Shown piece after piece: positions 10,901 to 20,781 of a stretch of DNA of 64,000 nt. The position numbers and the translations under genes are program-made. Numbering within the stretch: position 1 is the first letter of the stretch; every line of letters starts with the position of its first letter. Origin of the DNA: Isochrysis galbana (lineage: Eukaryota; Haptophyta; Isochrysidales; Isochrysidaceae); contig CM030934.1 in NCBI GenBank assembly GCA_018136815.1, positions 7,152,977 through 7,216,976 of the forward strand, given 5' to 3'. The notes beneath the pieces are model-generated. The model ran no database searches. It had not been told where the DNA came from and worked only from the letters and a program-made list of their open reading frames with translations.

Positions 10901-13625
10901 TCTCGACGAGCCGCCACTCGCGCTCCGTGGGCGGCGCGCGCCCGTCGACCGTCACATGTTCGAGCTCGGCGACGAGTGTCTGCGACGGGCCACCCTGCAA
11001 CGAGCGGCGCAACCGCTGCGGCATCGAGCGGCGTTGAGGGTGGGCGCGCCAGCGCACCTCCTTGGCCACCTCCGAGTCGTTGAGCAGCGAGCCGCCATAT
11101 GCAAGCGACGAGAGGTCGGCCGCGCGCAGCCCGCCGCTGCCGCGCGTGTCGAGCATGCGCAACAGCATAGCGGGCACAAAGACAGGCTCCGAGGCCTCCA
11201 CATGCGCGGCCAAGTCGGCCGTTCGCTCGGCGAGCTGCCGGACAGCTTCGAGCGCCTGGCACGCGTCAGCGTTGTCGGCATGCCGCAACATCATCAGAAG
11301 CCAGCTGCCATCATCGGGCGGCCCAAACGGCGTGCCGGCCCCGCCACCGCCGAGCGAGGGCGGGTCGCCCGGCGCGATGGGTTGCGGTGCGCCCGCGGGT
11401 GCCGCCGCCGTGCCGCTCGCCACCACGGCAGCGATGCGCGCCTCGAGCTCACCCAGTGCGGCTTGCAGGTCCTCGAGTCGCGCACGTAGCGCACGCGCCT
11501 CGCGGAGCGAGGCGATGCGGGGCACCTCACCGTGGCGCTCGGCCATCTGGATTTGCGCGCGCCGGCGGAGCATCGCAGCGAGCTCGCGCAGGCGCTCTTG
11601 GCTCAGCGACTCGACAGCGGCGCAGCCCCTGGCGAGCGCTTGGTCGCCCCATACCAACGCCTCGCCGCACGAGGCACGTACCTCACGGATCATGTTGATC
11701 AGCTCCTGAGGCGGCGGCGGCCGCTTCGCGTCGAGCGCGACACCGCGCAGAAAGAAGGCGCGGCATGAAGGAGCCTCGAGCGGCGCGTGGCGCGGGTCGA
11801 GCGCAAGCGCTCCCGCCACCGCGTCGGCGAGTTGCGCCGTAGTGGCTGCCTCGGGGTTGGTGAGCGCGAGTTCAGCCATCACCTCGGGATGCAACTCGAG
11901 CCTGCTCAGCGGGCCCACCGTCGTGCTGCCGGCGCCGGCCGCTCCGCCGGCGCTGCCACCAACGTCGGCGGCCGGAAAGTGCGGCGCCGCCCACGCCTCC
12001 TCGTCGCGCCGCATAGCCTCGAGCTCGGCCGTGAGCGAGGCCACTTGCTTGCGCAGCTTTTCGGTGGTGGCAGCAAGCGCAGCAGGCTGCGCGGCCGCCA
12101 CGTTGTCGGCAAGGTTCTCAACGGCCGCCTCGAGCCGGCGGAAGGCGGAGGCGTCGGCCGCACCCAGTGAGACGGCAAGTTCGCGCACGCCAGGCGGCAG
12201 CTTCTGGCGGAGCACCTCGAGCGCCGGCTCGCCCTTGGAGGTGACGAGCACGCGGCGGCCGCACGCGAGGTAGTGGCAGATGATGTTGGCGATGGTCTGT
12301 GACTTGCCAGTGCCAGGCGGACCAACGAGCACCGCGCAGCCGCGCTCCTCGAGCGTCGCGACGACCGCCTCCTGCTGAGAGTTGGACGGCAGCCCAAAGT
12401 AGAGGAAGGGCGGCTCACCGGCTGTGCCACGTCGCGAGCCCGCCGGGCCGCCCAGCTCGCCGGGGGGACCGACGAGCGGCTCGACGAGCGCGCGGCGGAG
12501 CGCAGCGAGCACAGGCCAGCGCGCGGGCGCCGGCCCGCCGAGCGGCGGCGCGGGCGGGAGCGAGTAGATGCCCACGAGCCGCGCGAGCGCCGACGGGAGC
12601 GCACCGGGCGGCAGTGCGCGCAGCGAGTCGGCGAGCGCGTCGGCATCGTCGCACACGCCGCGCTCGGCCGCCTCGGCGCGGGTCCACACGACGAAGCCGT
12701 TGTACACGCGCGCCACCTCGTCGGGCGCGCCGTGCAGCGCGCCCTTGCCCGTCACGCGCGGCGGCCCGTCGACGTAGATGCCGTCGGGCGAGAGCGTCTG
12801 GGCCGCGCGCTGCAGCAGCGGTTCCCACGCGCGCTTGGCCGTCGGCGGCGGCGGCGACGGGCCAAGCAGGTGGTACGCGCGAGCGCACTCGTCGAGCAGC
12901 TTGAGCGCCGCCGCCGCGCGCGCCACACCCGGGAAGGTCCAAAGCGTCGGCTGCGCCGCGTCGGCCATCCGGATCGAATAGGCGCCTGCGGGAGGGGGTG
13001 GCGGAGGGGCGTGAGGGGCAGCTAGCGGCGTGAACGCAAGCGCAAGGGCTGCGCCCTCGCCCGCACGCTCACCGCTCAGTTCGAGTCTCAGCTCGGCCGG
13101 CATGAGCACGAGCGGATGATCTATGACGGTCGCCTCGTCCACCTTCCACCGCACGATGCCCACGCCGACGGTCAGCTGTGCCCCTCGCCCCTCGCGGAGC
13201 GCCTCCTGGTGCGCCGAGAAGAGCGCCGCGTACGCTGCACACGCCGCCATCGCCGCCGCGCTCTTGTCCTCCGCGTCGGGCCGGTGGATCGAGACCCACG
13301 GGCCGGAGGCCGGCGGCGGCCGCACCGCCTCTGGCGTGTGCCCTCGCTCCTCGTCCGGAAGGAGGGAGACCACAGGCCTCTGCGTGCGCAGGCTCTTCCC
13401 CGAGAGCGGATCCCTCGACGAGATCGTCCTCTTCGCCTCCCTGAGCCTCTCGAGCTGCGCCTGGTGGAGGAGGAGGGAGTTGTCTGGCGAGGGAAGCGAT
13501 GTGATGGGGGGAGCATCGCGCCGAGAGAGCTCTGAGAGCTCTTTGGTGTACTCGAGGAGGGCGACGAGACGGCGGATGGCCTCGGTGGAGTCATCGGTGG
13601 GGAGGGGGGGAGGAGGGGAAGGCAT
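7923..13625 (-). CDS. giant intronless SF1 helicase, DUF4011-like N-terminus, Vsr-like nuclease C-terminus
   Basis: One uninterrupted frame of 1900 residues starts at an ATG at 13625. Residues ~15-215 resemble the DUF4011 N-terminal region (LLEYTKELSEL; GIVRWKVDEATVIDHPLVLMP). The helicase core has motif I GPPGTGKSQT at ~435, motif II VVIDEASQS at ~1352, motif III VVGDQKQVSP at ~1380, LQQHFRCVPP, motif V TTFQGDERDVILLS at ~1555 and motif VI NVALSRARDRMVLF at ~1590, all of the Upf1/Dna2-type SF1B pattern. The ~900 residues between motifs I and II are alanine-rich with coiled-coil segments. Residues ~1690-1740 (VCLDGG...LMAAGWVFHRIWRASWL) resemble the Vsr/DUF559 restriction-endonuclease fold, and a basic tail follows. 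Bacterial proteins of this architecture are tied to nucleic acid processing and phage defence; the role here is unknown. The lack of introns in 5.7 kb is compatible with gene transfer, though other genes here have few introns. The nuclease call is tentative. Confidence 0.88.
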   Translation of the reverse strand: MPSPPPPLPTDDSTEAIRRLVALLEYTKELSELSRRDAPPITSLPSPDNSLLLHQAQLERLREAKRTISSRDPLSGKSLRTQRPVVSLLPDEERGHTPEAVRPPPASGPWVSIHRPDAEDKSAAAMAACAAYAALFSAHQEALREGRGAQLTVGVGIVRWKVDEATVIDHPLVLMPAELRLELSGERAGEGAALALAFTPLAAPHAPPPPPPAGAYSIRMADAAQPTLWTFPGVARAAAALKLLDECARAYHLLGPSPPPPTAKRAWEPLLQRAAQTLSPDGIYVDGPPRVTGKGALHGAPDEVARVYNGFVVWTRAEAAERGVCDDADALADSLRALPPGALPSALARLVGIYSLPPAPPLGGPAPARWPVLAALRRALVEPLVGPPGELGGPAGSRRGTAGEPPFLYFGLPSNSQQEAVVATLEERGCAVLVGPPGTGKSQTIANIICHYLACGRRVLVTSKGEPALEVLRQKLPPGVRELAVSLGAADASAFRRLEAAVENLADNVAAAQPAALAATTEKLRKQVASLTAELEAMRRDEEAWAAPHFPAADVGGSAGGAAGAGSTTVGPLSRLELHPEVMAELALTNPEAATTAQLADAVAGALALDPRHAPLEAPSCRAFFLRGVALDAKRPPPPQELINMIREVRASCGEALVWGDQALARGCAAVESLSQERLRELAAMLRRRAQIQMAERHGEVPRIASLREARALRARLEDLQAALGELEARIAAVVASGTAAAPAGAPQPIAPGDPPSLGGGGAGTPFGPPDDGSWLLMMLRHADNADACQALEAVRQLAERTADLAAHVEASEPVFVPAMLLRMLDTRGSGGLRAADLSSLAYGGSLLNDSEVAKEVRWRAHPQRRSMPQRLRRSLQGGPSQTLVAELEHVTVDGRAPPTEREWRLVETRLELQAHAAALREKWTALDAYVTGLPRLPSRPPSGRAGAGEPSSPQSLQTEPVLLGALMRERHVPRLAACTAACAAAAGVSEQWSRALMEATGVPDAADNGAAALSPPAAAISIQQRQKVNRSSADCADGLRRLDVALELHGEELQAAKRERRAILDQIDRAIAASGGGGNGSGGSGIAAFAAALSAAATTPGGPSATSAPPSAAGARAPPPQAPLAELRAAVANLGAVDRSANVSAEAVLAARRRLLAARAALTNVAQLRALARRLEAPAWAERLLQPDPPPAPPPPPVEGSPAAALPASHPSRRPIALDACPPDARRLWAAAAAAAALREAEVRDTRAARAAGGAAQRLLLEREAAVCTLVAAAAKQALRAAMSAETCAGLMRLVSAVSNSGSVGADSARSARYRADLASALTDCAASVPCWIMPTWRVSQCLPATVRSFDLVVIDEASQSNVTAILPLLRGTRVLVVGDQKQVSPTAAFVSEARITDLKAGLLRARHPYVEQLLPERSVFDLAQTSFGDARVSLQQHFRCVPPCITFCNDHFYHGRLLPRRLPPRSRRLEPALVDIFVPNATKRGKINPEEARALVDYLAAQLARTPSELENSSIGIISLAGVEQARLLRTLLLERLSDAQLAKHRVVVGDATTFQGDERDVILLSMVASRGQAPPQLGRAYEQKYNVALSRARDRMVLFRSLKASDVSNSDDLKLWTIQAFSSAAAGQPSAHALRAAQAQEQQMALRIAATGFDEATADGQLRAWLHTRGYSFSFDCVVAGSTAVVEDDLHDRRLCVCLDGGAAASLAEWSEALKEQRSLMAAGWVFHRIWRASWLVHRARCEVELEQALEAAGVHPNAAAARAGEGAPKPLQPAHHLADALSGGAGSGESQNAATARARRKVPAAAVSGSSDADAEQLEEDEAVVGDGHDEVGEPSSAAGEGRDVLHAPHRPASTKSTAPKPARAKPAVAATGNGPRQQTKKRARDEDYDYVPGQD

Positions 13626-14126
13626 TGGGGGGAGAGGGGCGAGGGGGAGGCGGGGAGGTGGGGGGGGAGGGGGGGGGGGGGGGGGGGGGAAGGGGAGGGG
13701 GAGGGGGGGGGGAGGATGGGGGGGGGAAGCGGAGAGGAAGGGATGGGGAAGGGCCAGGGCCCGGGCGGGGGGAAGAGGCGGGGGGGGGGGAAGGGGAAGG
13801 GGGGGGGAAAGGCGCCCCCCCCCCCCCCCTCCGCCCGGCGGGGGAAAGGGGGGGGGGGGCGGGGGGGGGGAGAGAGAGGGAGCGACGAGACCTCTCGACT
13901 TCCCTCTCCTTTCTTAGATCCGAAGGGGGCGGATATTAAGTATTCCGACGAGGGACAGCGAGGGGATGGAGGAAGGGGCGGGGGTCGTCTTCTCTCTCTC
14001 TCTCCCCCTCCTCCTCTCTCTCTCTGCCAAGGGGCGGGAGAGGGGCGGGGGAGAGAAAGAGAGAGAGAGAGAGAGGGAGAGAGGGAGGGAGGGAGGGAGG
14101 GAGGGACAGAGAGAGGTAGAGAGAGC

Positions 14127-14167
<41 letters not shown>

Positions 14168-14300
14168 GGGGAGGGGGGGCGCCCCGGTCGGATACAAATA
14201 CAGAAGGGGGGGGGAGGTCCGAGGCCGGTCGCACGGAGAGAGGGCCATACTCTACAGTATCTATTCCAAAGATAGAGAGGGGACGGGGTGAGCATGGCTC
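13626..14300. repeat. G-rich and GA-rich low-complexity tract upstream of the helicase
   Basis: G homopolymers of 10-20 (13659-13690, 13845-13870), a C run at 13815-13828, and GA/GGGA runs (13860-13880, 14055-14160) fill the region directly 5' of the helicase start. On the sense strand it is C/CT-rich. Homopolymer lengths may be assembly-dependent. Confidence 0.85.
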
Positions 14301-14306
14301 GCGTCC

Positions 14307-14911
<605 letters not shown>

Positions 14912-14983
14912 GCAGAGAGAAGAGAGGGAGGTTATGCTGTTAAAAAATAAATACGGAATTATCGTAGAAATAATTTTAATCAA

Positions 14984-15083
14984 NNNNNNNNNNNNNNNNN
15001 NNNNNNNNNNNNNNNNNNNNNNNNNNNNNNNNNNNNNNNNNNNNNNNNNNNNNNNNNNNNNNNNNNNNNNNNNNNNNNNNNNN
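14984..15083. other. assembly gap of 100 N
   Basis: Exactly 100 N, a conventional placeholder, so the true length is unknown. It hides the C-terminal end of the ABCG transporter gene. Confidence 0.99.
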
Positions 15084-17293
15084 CATCAGACTGCGTGTTG
15101 TCCGCGTAGAGCGCGGCCGACATCTCTTGCAGTCCCCAGAACATGGGCGAGATGTAGATGGCCCAAATCATCCATTTCTGCACGCCGGCCAGTGTGATGA
15201 AGAAGCCATTGAAGAGGAGGACAAACATTAGCGGCGGGATGGCCATGGCCTGCGCCTGTGCGCCTGTCTTGGCCACCGCGGCGAGGAAGCTGAAGAGCGA
15301 GTCTGTGACGAGCACTACGAGGAGCTGCCACAGCCAAAAGCCAGGGAATTGGTCATAGCCAATGTTACCAAACGCGAAAACGATGACGATGAAGATGAGG
15401 TTGGCAAGCTGCGAGACGATGTTGTTCAGTATGAATGTCGAGATGAGGAAGGACCACTCTGTGTAGAGGCGGTCGCTCGTCTCCCACTTCATTATATTGC
15501 GGTCCGCGATGAGGCCAGGCATCGACTGCATCCCCGAGAGGACGCTCATCTGGATGCACATGAAGAGGAACGGCATCTGGCGAAATTTGGGATTGTCGTC
15601 GTTCCCGATGTCAAAGAAACCGATGCCGACAATGATTGCCTTCACTACGGCCGTCACAAACTCGGTACGCAGCGACTTTCGGTCGCGCAGCAGGAGGGTG
15701 AGCTGACGGCCGAAGACGGCGCGAAGCTGGATAGAGAAAGGGGCCGCGTAAACGGAGTCGCTCGGCATTGTCAAAGGCCCGAGCCGCGCCTCGATCTTGT
15801 CCGCTCGCTCCTTGAGGATCTCATATGCGGACTTACCTGGCGAGGCGATGGCCGCGTCCACCTCTGCCCGGACGCACGGAGCGCACTTGGCGTTGTAGTA
15901 GTCCACGAAGGCCTCAATCTGCTGACCCCTGTACGACGGCGAGACCAAATCGAGGAAGAAGTCGGCAGGGTTGGCCCCCTCTGGGACTGGGAAGCCAACC
16001 TTTGCGTAGTGGGCTGCGGCCTCCGCCATTGGCCCATTGTACACAATGCGCCCGGGCTCCGAGGTGAGGAGGATGAGGTGATCGAAGAGCGCGGCCACCT
16101 CGGCCTTGGGCTGGTGGATGACGACAAAGATGGAGAGGCCCATCTTCTTCGTCATCATCTTCATCAGCTTAACTGCGACTTCGGCATCAGTGGACGAGAG
16201 CCCCGAGGTGGGCTCGTCGCAGAAGAGGACGTATGCGCCGGAAACAATGCCCTTGCAGAGGGTGACCCGGCGGCGCTGCCCGCCCGAGATGCCGCGCACA
16301 TCCTCAGAGCCCACCTTGGTGGAGGCGACCTTGCCCAGCCCCAGCTGCTCAAGCTGCTCCTGGATCAGGCCCTCGACCTCCTTGCGTGCCGCGCCGTTCT
16401 TGGCGACCGCCTTTGGAATCGGCCGGGAGAGCCGGGCCGTGAAGCTGACGGCCTCGCTCACCAGCGAGTGCGGGAACATCACATCCGCCTGTGGCACGTA
16501 ACTCGTGACCCGAGGGTACAGCTTGTCCGGGAGATGCCCGTTGAGGTATACATGGCCCTCATACTTTGTTGTCTTCTTGCCGGCGAGGATGTCTGTCGCG
16601 TAGGATGAGGAGCGCACGGGCGCATCGGGGGTGAGGAGTGCGGGCAGAGCGAGGATGAGGAGAGCACGGGCGCGCCGCGCACTCACGCTGGCTGAAGCAC
16701 AGTCGGCGCGCGTGAGACCCCTCCGCCTCGCGGGGACAGCTGAGCACAGCCACCCCCTCCGTGCCCGGCTCGCCCTACCCGCCATTCCTAACATCTGGCT
16801 CACCAAGTAGCGTCGACTTTCCGCATCCAGACGGGCCCTGGCAGCGGAGGAGATTTGCTGGAGTGAGCACACGGGCCGAGGGGTGCGTCGCCAGATTTCT
16901 GTTCCCGGGCGCCCGCGCGCCCGCCGACGGGAGGAGGGGGGGGGGGCGAGGCGTGGGAGCAGCGGCGACGCGGTGGGTGTGGCGCACCATGATTGCGACC
17001 AGCTTTCCGGGCGGGATGTGCCCTGAGCACGGGGCGAGGATGACCTTCTCTTGGACAGCCTTGGACTTGTGCTGCTTGAGGCGTATGGTGAAGCCCACGT
17101 CGCGGAACGTGAGCGCCGCCGAGGGCGAGTAGAGGATGCGGTGCGGCTGGACGTCCGAGAGGTCGACCTCAAAGTCGTGGTGGATCTCATCCTTCTGCTG
17201 CTTGAGGAAGGCGGGGACCTCGGAGCGGGAGAGCGCCCTCGGCTCCGAGTGCTCGTGTGGGATGGTGAGCGCCACGTGATTGCTGTCCGTCAT
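15084..17293 (-). CDS. ABCG-type half-transporter, 3' end lost in gap
   Basis: Three exons: 17293-16988, 16837-16804 and 16592 to the gap edge at 15084. All junctions are GT-AG and in frame, joining KLVAIM/GPSGCGKSTLL/DILAGKK, the expected ABCG Walker A block. About 616 residues are visible. The nucleotide-binding domain comes first, with Walker A GPSGCGKST, signature ISGGQRRRV, Walker B YVLFCDEPTSGL and switch His VVIHQP. A linker and an ABC2-type membrane domain with about five hydrophobic segments follow. This NBD-TMD order defines the G (White/ABCG2) subfamily, whose half-transporters dimerise to export lipids, sterols or small molecules; the substrate is not predictable here. The last transmembrane helix is probably in the gap. 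The in-frame intron 16803-16593 and the tiny exon 2 make automated prediction likely to miss the Walker A. Confidence 0.93.
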
Positions 17294-17759
17294 CGTGGAG
17301 GAGAGAGGGAGGGGGGGGGTTGTGGAAGGGGCGGAGGGGTGGGAGGGCGGGAGGCGGCCGGCCGACTCTCGTCTTCCGTGGGAGAGAGCGGGAGAGAGCG
17401 GGAGAGAGCGGGAGAGAGCGCGGGGTTGTGAGACAGTCCCACATCTACAGAATGATGTGCGCGAATCTAAGGAGAGGAGGGGTGGAAGACCGTGTGTGGT
17501 TGGAGAAGAAAGATGGCGGAGGGGAGTAGGAGAGATTGGAGAGCGGAGGATGGAGGGAGAAAGGAGGGGGGTTGGTTGGAGAGAAGATGGAGGAGAGGAG
17601 GAGGAGAGAGAGTGGAGAGCGGAGGAGAGAGGGAGACAGGGGGGGGGGGGTTGGGGAAGGATGGCAGAGAGAGGCGGCGGGAATAGGAGAGAGAGGCTAA
17701 AAGAAGGGAGAGAATAAGAGAGAGAGTTCGAGGAGGGCGAGGGAGGGGCGCGGGCGGGG

Positions 17760-17815
<56 letters not shown>

Positions 17816-17848
17816 AATGAAAGAGAGAGAAGAGAGATGAGAGATGAG

Positions 17849-17902
<54 letters not shown>

Positions 17903-17935
17903 ATGAAAGAGAGAGAAGAGAGATGATAGATGAGA

Positions 17936-17999
<64 letters not shown>

Positions 18000-18000
18000 G
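17294..18000. repeat. GA-rich tracts upstream of the ABCG gene
   Basis: Purine-rich DNA directly 5' of the ATG at 17293 includes a GGGAGAGAGC tandem (17381-17420) and long GA runs (17761-17875, 17938-17995). No gene is seen. Sense-strand composition is CT-rich. Confidence 0.85.
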
Positions 18001-18269
18001 AAAGCGGCGCCGCCGCGGGAGAAGAGCCTCCTCATCAGAGAGGACTCAAAGTATTGTAGAGGCTAGAGCTTCTCATTGAGCAACGTTTTCCGTAAACTGT
18101 TATAAAAATGGACTGAAACATGTGAGGAGGCTCAAAGAGGCATTGGGGGCATGGCCCATACACCCTCTGCGCCGAGCACAAAAGCAATCGCCGATTCATC
18201 ACCTAAACAAAAAGTTGTGTTGAAATCGCACGCACATTCGATAGACCAGCAAGCTTCTCTCTCAGCACA

Positions 18270-19355
18270 CTACTCCGAGTCATCATGGAGACAAGCCCCG
18301 GCCTCCCTTGCTGCTTCTAGCGCGTGATCAGCGCTAGAGCCGGGCTCACAAGCATTGGCACTTCCCCTGCGCGCTGCCACACACTCCCTAACTACCTTGC
18401 ACAATCCGCGTTTCGGTCCACACTTTGGGCAACGCTTCCATCCCGTCCACGGGCACGGGACAACGCCACAAGCGCACGCGAACTCACACACCGAAAATGC
18501 GGCTTCTCGCGCCCGGGCGCGTTCGGAGTCGTCATGCTCACGCTCCACGCGCGCCTTCTTCTTTTGCTGCACCAATGCTTCCGCTTCTTCTTCTTCCTTG
18601 TCCCTCTTCGCCTTCTCAGCCCGTAGGTCGCGAAGAGTCACCGAGCCGGACAGCTCAAACGGACGCGCGCGCTTCCGTGGCCCACCGGCGGCATCGGCGA
18701 CATCATCGCTTTGTGTTGCCTGCGTTGCACCGCTGCACACCGAGGATAGGTTAATGGTGTTGGAACTGGAGAGTGTGCCGCCGCGCACATGGTCATATGG
18801 GGCCGACGCCTTATTCTCCATTTTGCGCGCGTACTCCTCGAGTTGCGCGAGCTTCGCGGACATCGCTGCTAACTAAGGACCCACTTCGCACACCAGGCGG
18901 CGTCTTCTTTGCCTCAGCTAGCGTTGAGGGACCCGGGGAGCAAGCATCACTTTCCATGTGGCTGGCTTCAGTGATCTCGCGGGCCTGGTCCAAGAATCCC
19001 TTGCGGTCGATGAAGTCCGGCTGGAACTTATTGCCGGCGATCCCTACGCGGCGCCACGCGGTGATGATGTCGAACGTGTCAGCCCACGTGAACCACATTC
19101 CGGGGAGGCCCAGGGTCTTGCTGCCGTCAAGGATGTCCAAGAACTCTTTCAGGCCGAGACTGCTGAGCTCGATACCATGGTGGGCGAAGTACGCGTTCTT
19201 GTAGGCGTCGCGCGCCTTGTTGTAGCAGCGATGGAAGTTGGAGTTGTATTGGTCGAGCGCCTGTAAGAAGCCTGAGGTGCCTGGCTCCTCGGTGAACAAC
19301 CTGATGCCATACTTCGAGGCTTCGCCGTGCGCGGCATCAAGGATCTGCGGGAAAG
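18270..19355 (-). pseudogene. C-terminal part of a DDE/CENP-B-like transposase-type protein
   Basis: A minus-strand open frame begins at an acceptor-like CCGCAG near 19350 (ILDAAHGEASKYGIRLFTEEP). It reads SGFLQALDQYNSNFHRCYNK, KEFLDILDG and ITAWRRVGIAGNKFQPDFID, a pattern I associate with the C-termini of DDE-1/CENP-B-like transposon proteins in algal genomes. It ends in another frame about 18811. A second frame (ATG at about 18863) continues at once with a coiled coil, a KRAR/KKKAR nuclear-type basic region and a Cys cluster (CEFACACGVVPCP, CPKCGPKRGLC), ending at 18270. Joining them needs a frameshift, or removal of a 28-nt GT...AG segment at 18864-18891. No upstream catalytic domain is seen, so this is a remnant or a 3' exon. 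Confidence 0.6.
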
Positions 19356-20780
19356 ATATAATCGGTTAGAAAGTTCTGTCCTTAAACTAAGGACGATGTC
19401 CTTTAAAATCCATGAAATCTAAGTAAGGACTATGGCCTTCAATCAATGCATTTGACGATGTGGCTTAGAGTGAGCTTTTGGGACATCCCACCCCCTGAAG
19501 CAAATCATCTTTACCTCCCATGCAACCTCAACTATAAGTAAACTGATAGGGTCATGGAGCGCGCGCGAGTGTGTTCGTATGTGTGTTAACATGTTAACAC
19601 CCCAAACCCCAAACAGTATTAGTATTAACACCTCTGAAATATGCCCTAAAACCTTCCTAACACGTTCGCTGTTTTCCCTAACACCTTACACCCACATCCA
19701 TCAGACATTAGACATTAGCTGTGAAATCCACTAACACCCTTAAACATGTGCTAGGCCGTTTTGGAGGGTGTTGTCACGGATGGTTTTGCGTGGTGTGCAC
19801 CCTAGAACTTATATTGGGATGAGGAGGTGGCGAGGGCCGAATGAGTCGAGCCGTGATCTCTCCCCCTCTCTCCTTGTTCGCTTGTGTGAGTCTCCCACGC
19901 AATCCCCCCGTGTGTGCGTTTGATTTGTGAGCGATACTGTTAGTGTGCCCTGTGCGTTCAGTGGCCCCCTTTGGTATCTTTTAACTTGTGATGAAGTAAC
20001 AGGATGCGCGGCGCGCCGCGCCGCGCTCTCATCCTCAAGCCACAGGGGGCCGCGCTTCGGTCTCCTTGTGATAGGTGTTCCCAGTCCTACTCACTCAACA
20101 CTGAACAAGTTGACTCCCCACGCAAGCAAGGGCAAGTAAAGGCATAGATAGGCATTGGGAAATCCAGAGGTAGAGAAGATGGATGCATCAAGAAGATGGA
20201 TGCATACATCGATTAGACATATTATGACATATCCATGATGGATACATCCTTTGGACACATCCATAAGGGATGTGTCGTCTATAATGCGATCCCACCTAAA
20301 TTTTAAACAAATTTTGCTCTGATTTTGCGTTGCACTGCACTACGCACTACAATCCTTGCACACACACGCAGCCCACTAGCGCACTAGCCATCCATCACAT
20401 ATATATCCCATATCCATATATCCATATCCCACCGCCATGCACGAAAGTACCCAAGAACCACCGACGGAAAATATCCTCGACGACTCAAACCGACACGAAG
20501 ATACCCGTTAAGCCGTTAAGATGCACCGGCCACCTAGCGGAATAGGAGCAGGAGGGAGGAGTGGACCCTACCTACCGCTAAGGGTCGGGACAACCCGCCA
20601 AATCCCGCCGCCGCCGCCTGCCAAGGCCGCCACCCACCAGGCGAACATTTGTTCTGCCCCAAGTAAGTGGCATTCCCTCGCCCGAACGAAGCGCTCTCGT
20701 GCGCTTGTGCGCTCCAAAACCAAAACCTGACAACCTTTTGACCTGACAGCCCATCCGGGTTGCCCCGCCGTGCTCCCACG
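19356..20780. other. non-coding stretch with small repeats
   Basis: No gene is supportable. It contains GTTAACA-rich sequence with a perfect palindrome GTGTTAACATGTTAACAC at 19583-19600, comparable to 38219-38258. It also holds GATGCATC-rich sequence at 20168-20205 that is repeated at 46000-46037, and pyrimidine-rich spacer. Confidence 0.45.
20168..20205 (+). repeat. 38-nt exact repeat shared with 46000-46037
   Basis: The 38 nt, beginning AGGTAGAGAAGATGGATGCA and ending GGATGCAT, are identical in the two places. Both lie 40-60 bp downstream of a TTGACTCCC or TGACTCCC string. It may be part of a longer diverged element. Confidence 0.75.
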
Positions 20781-20781
20781 G

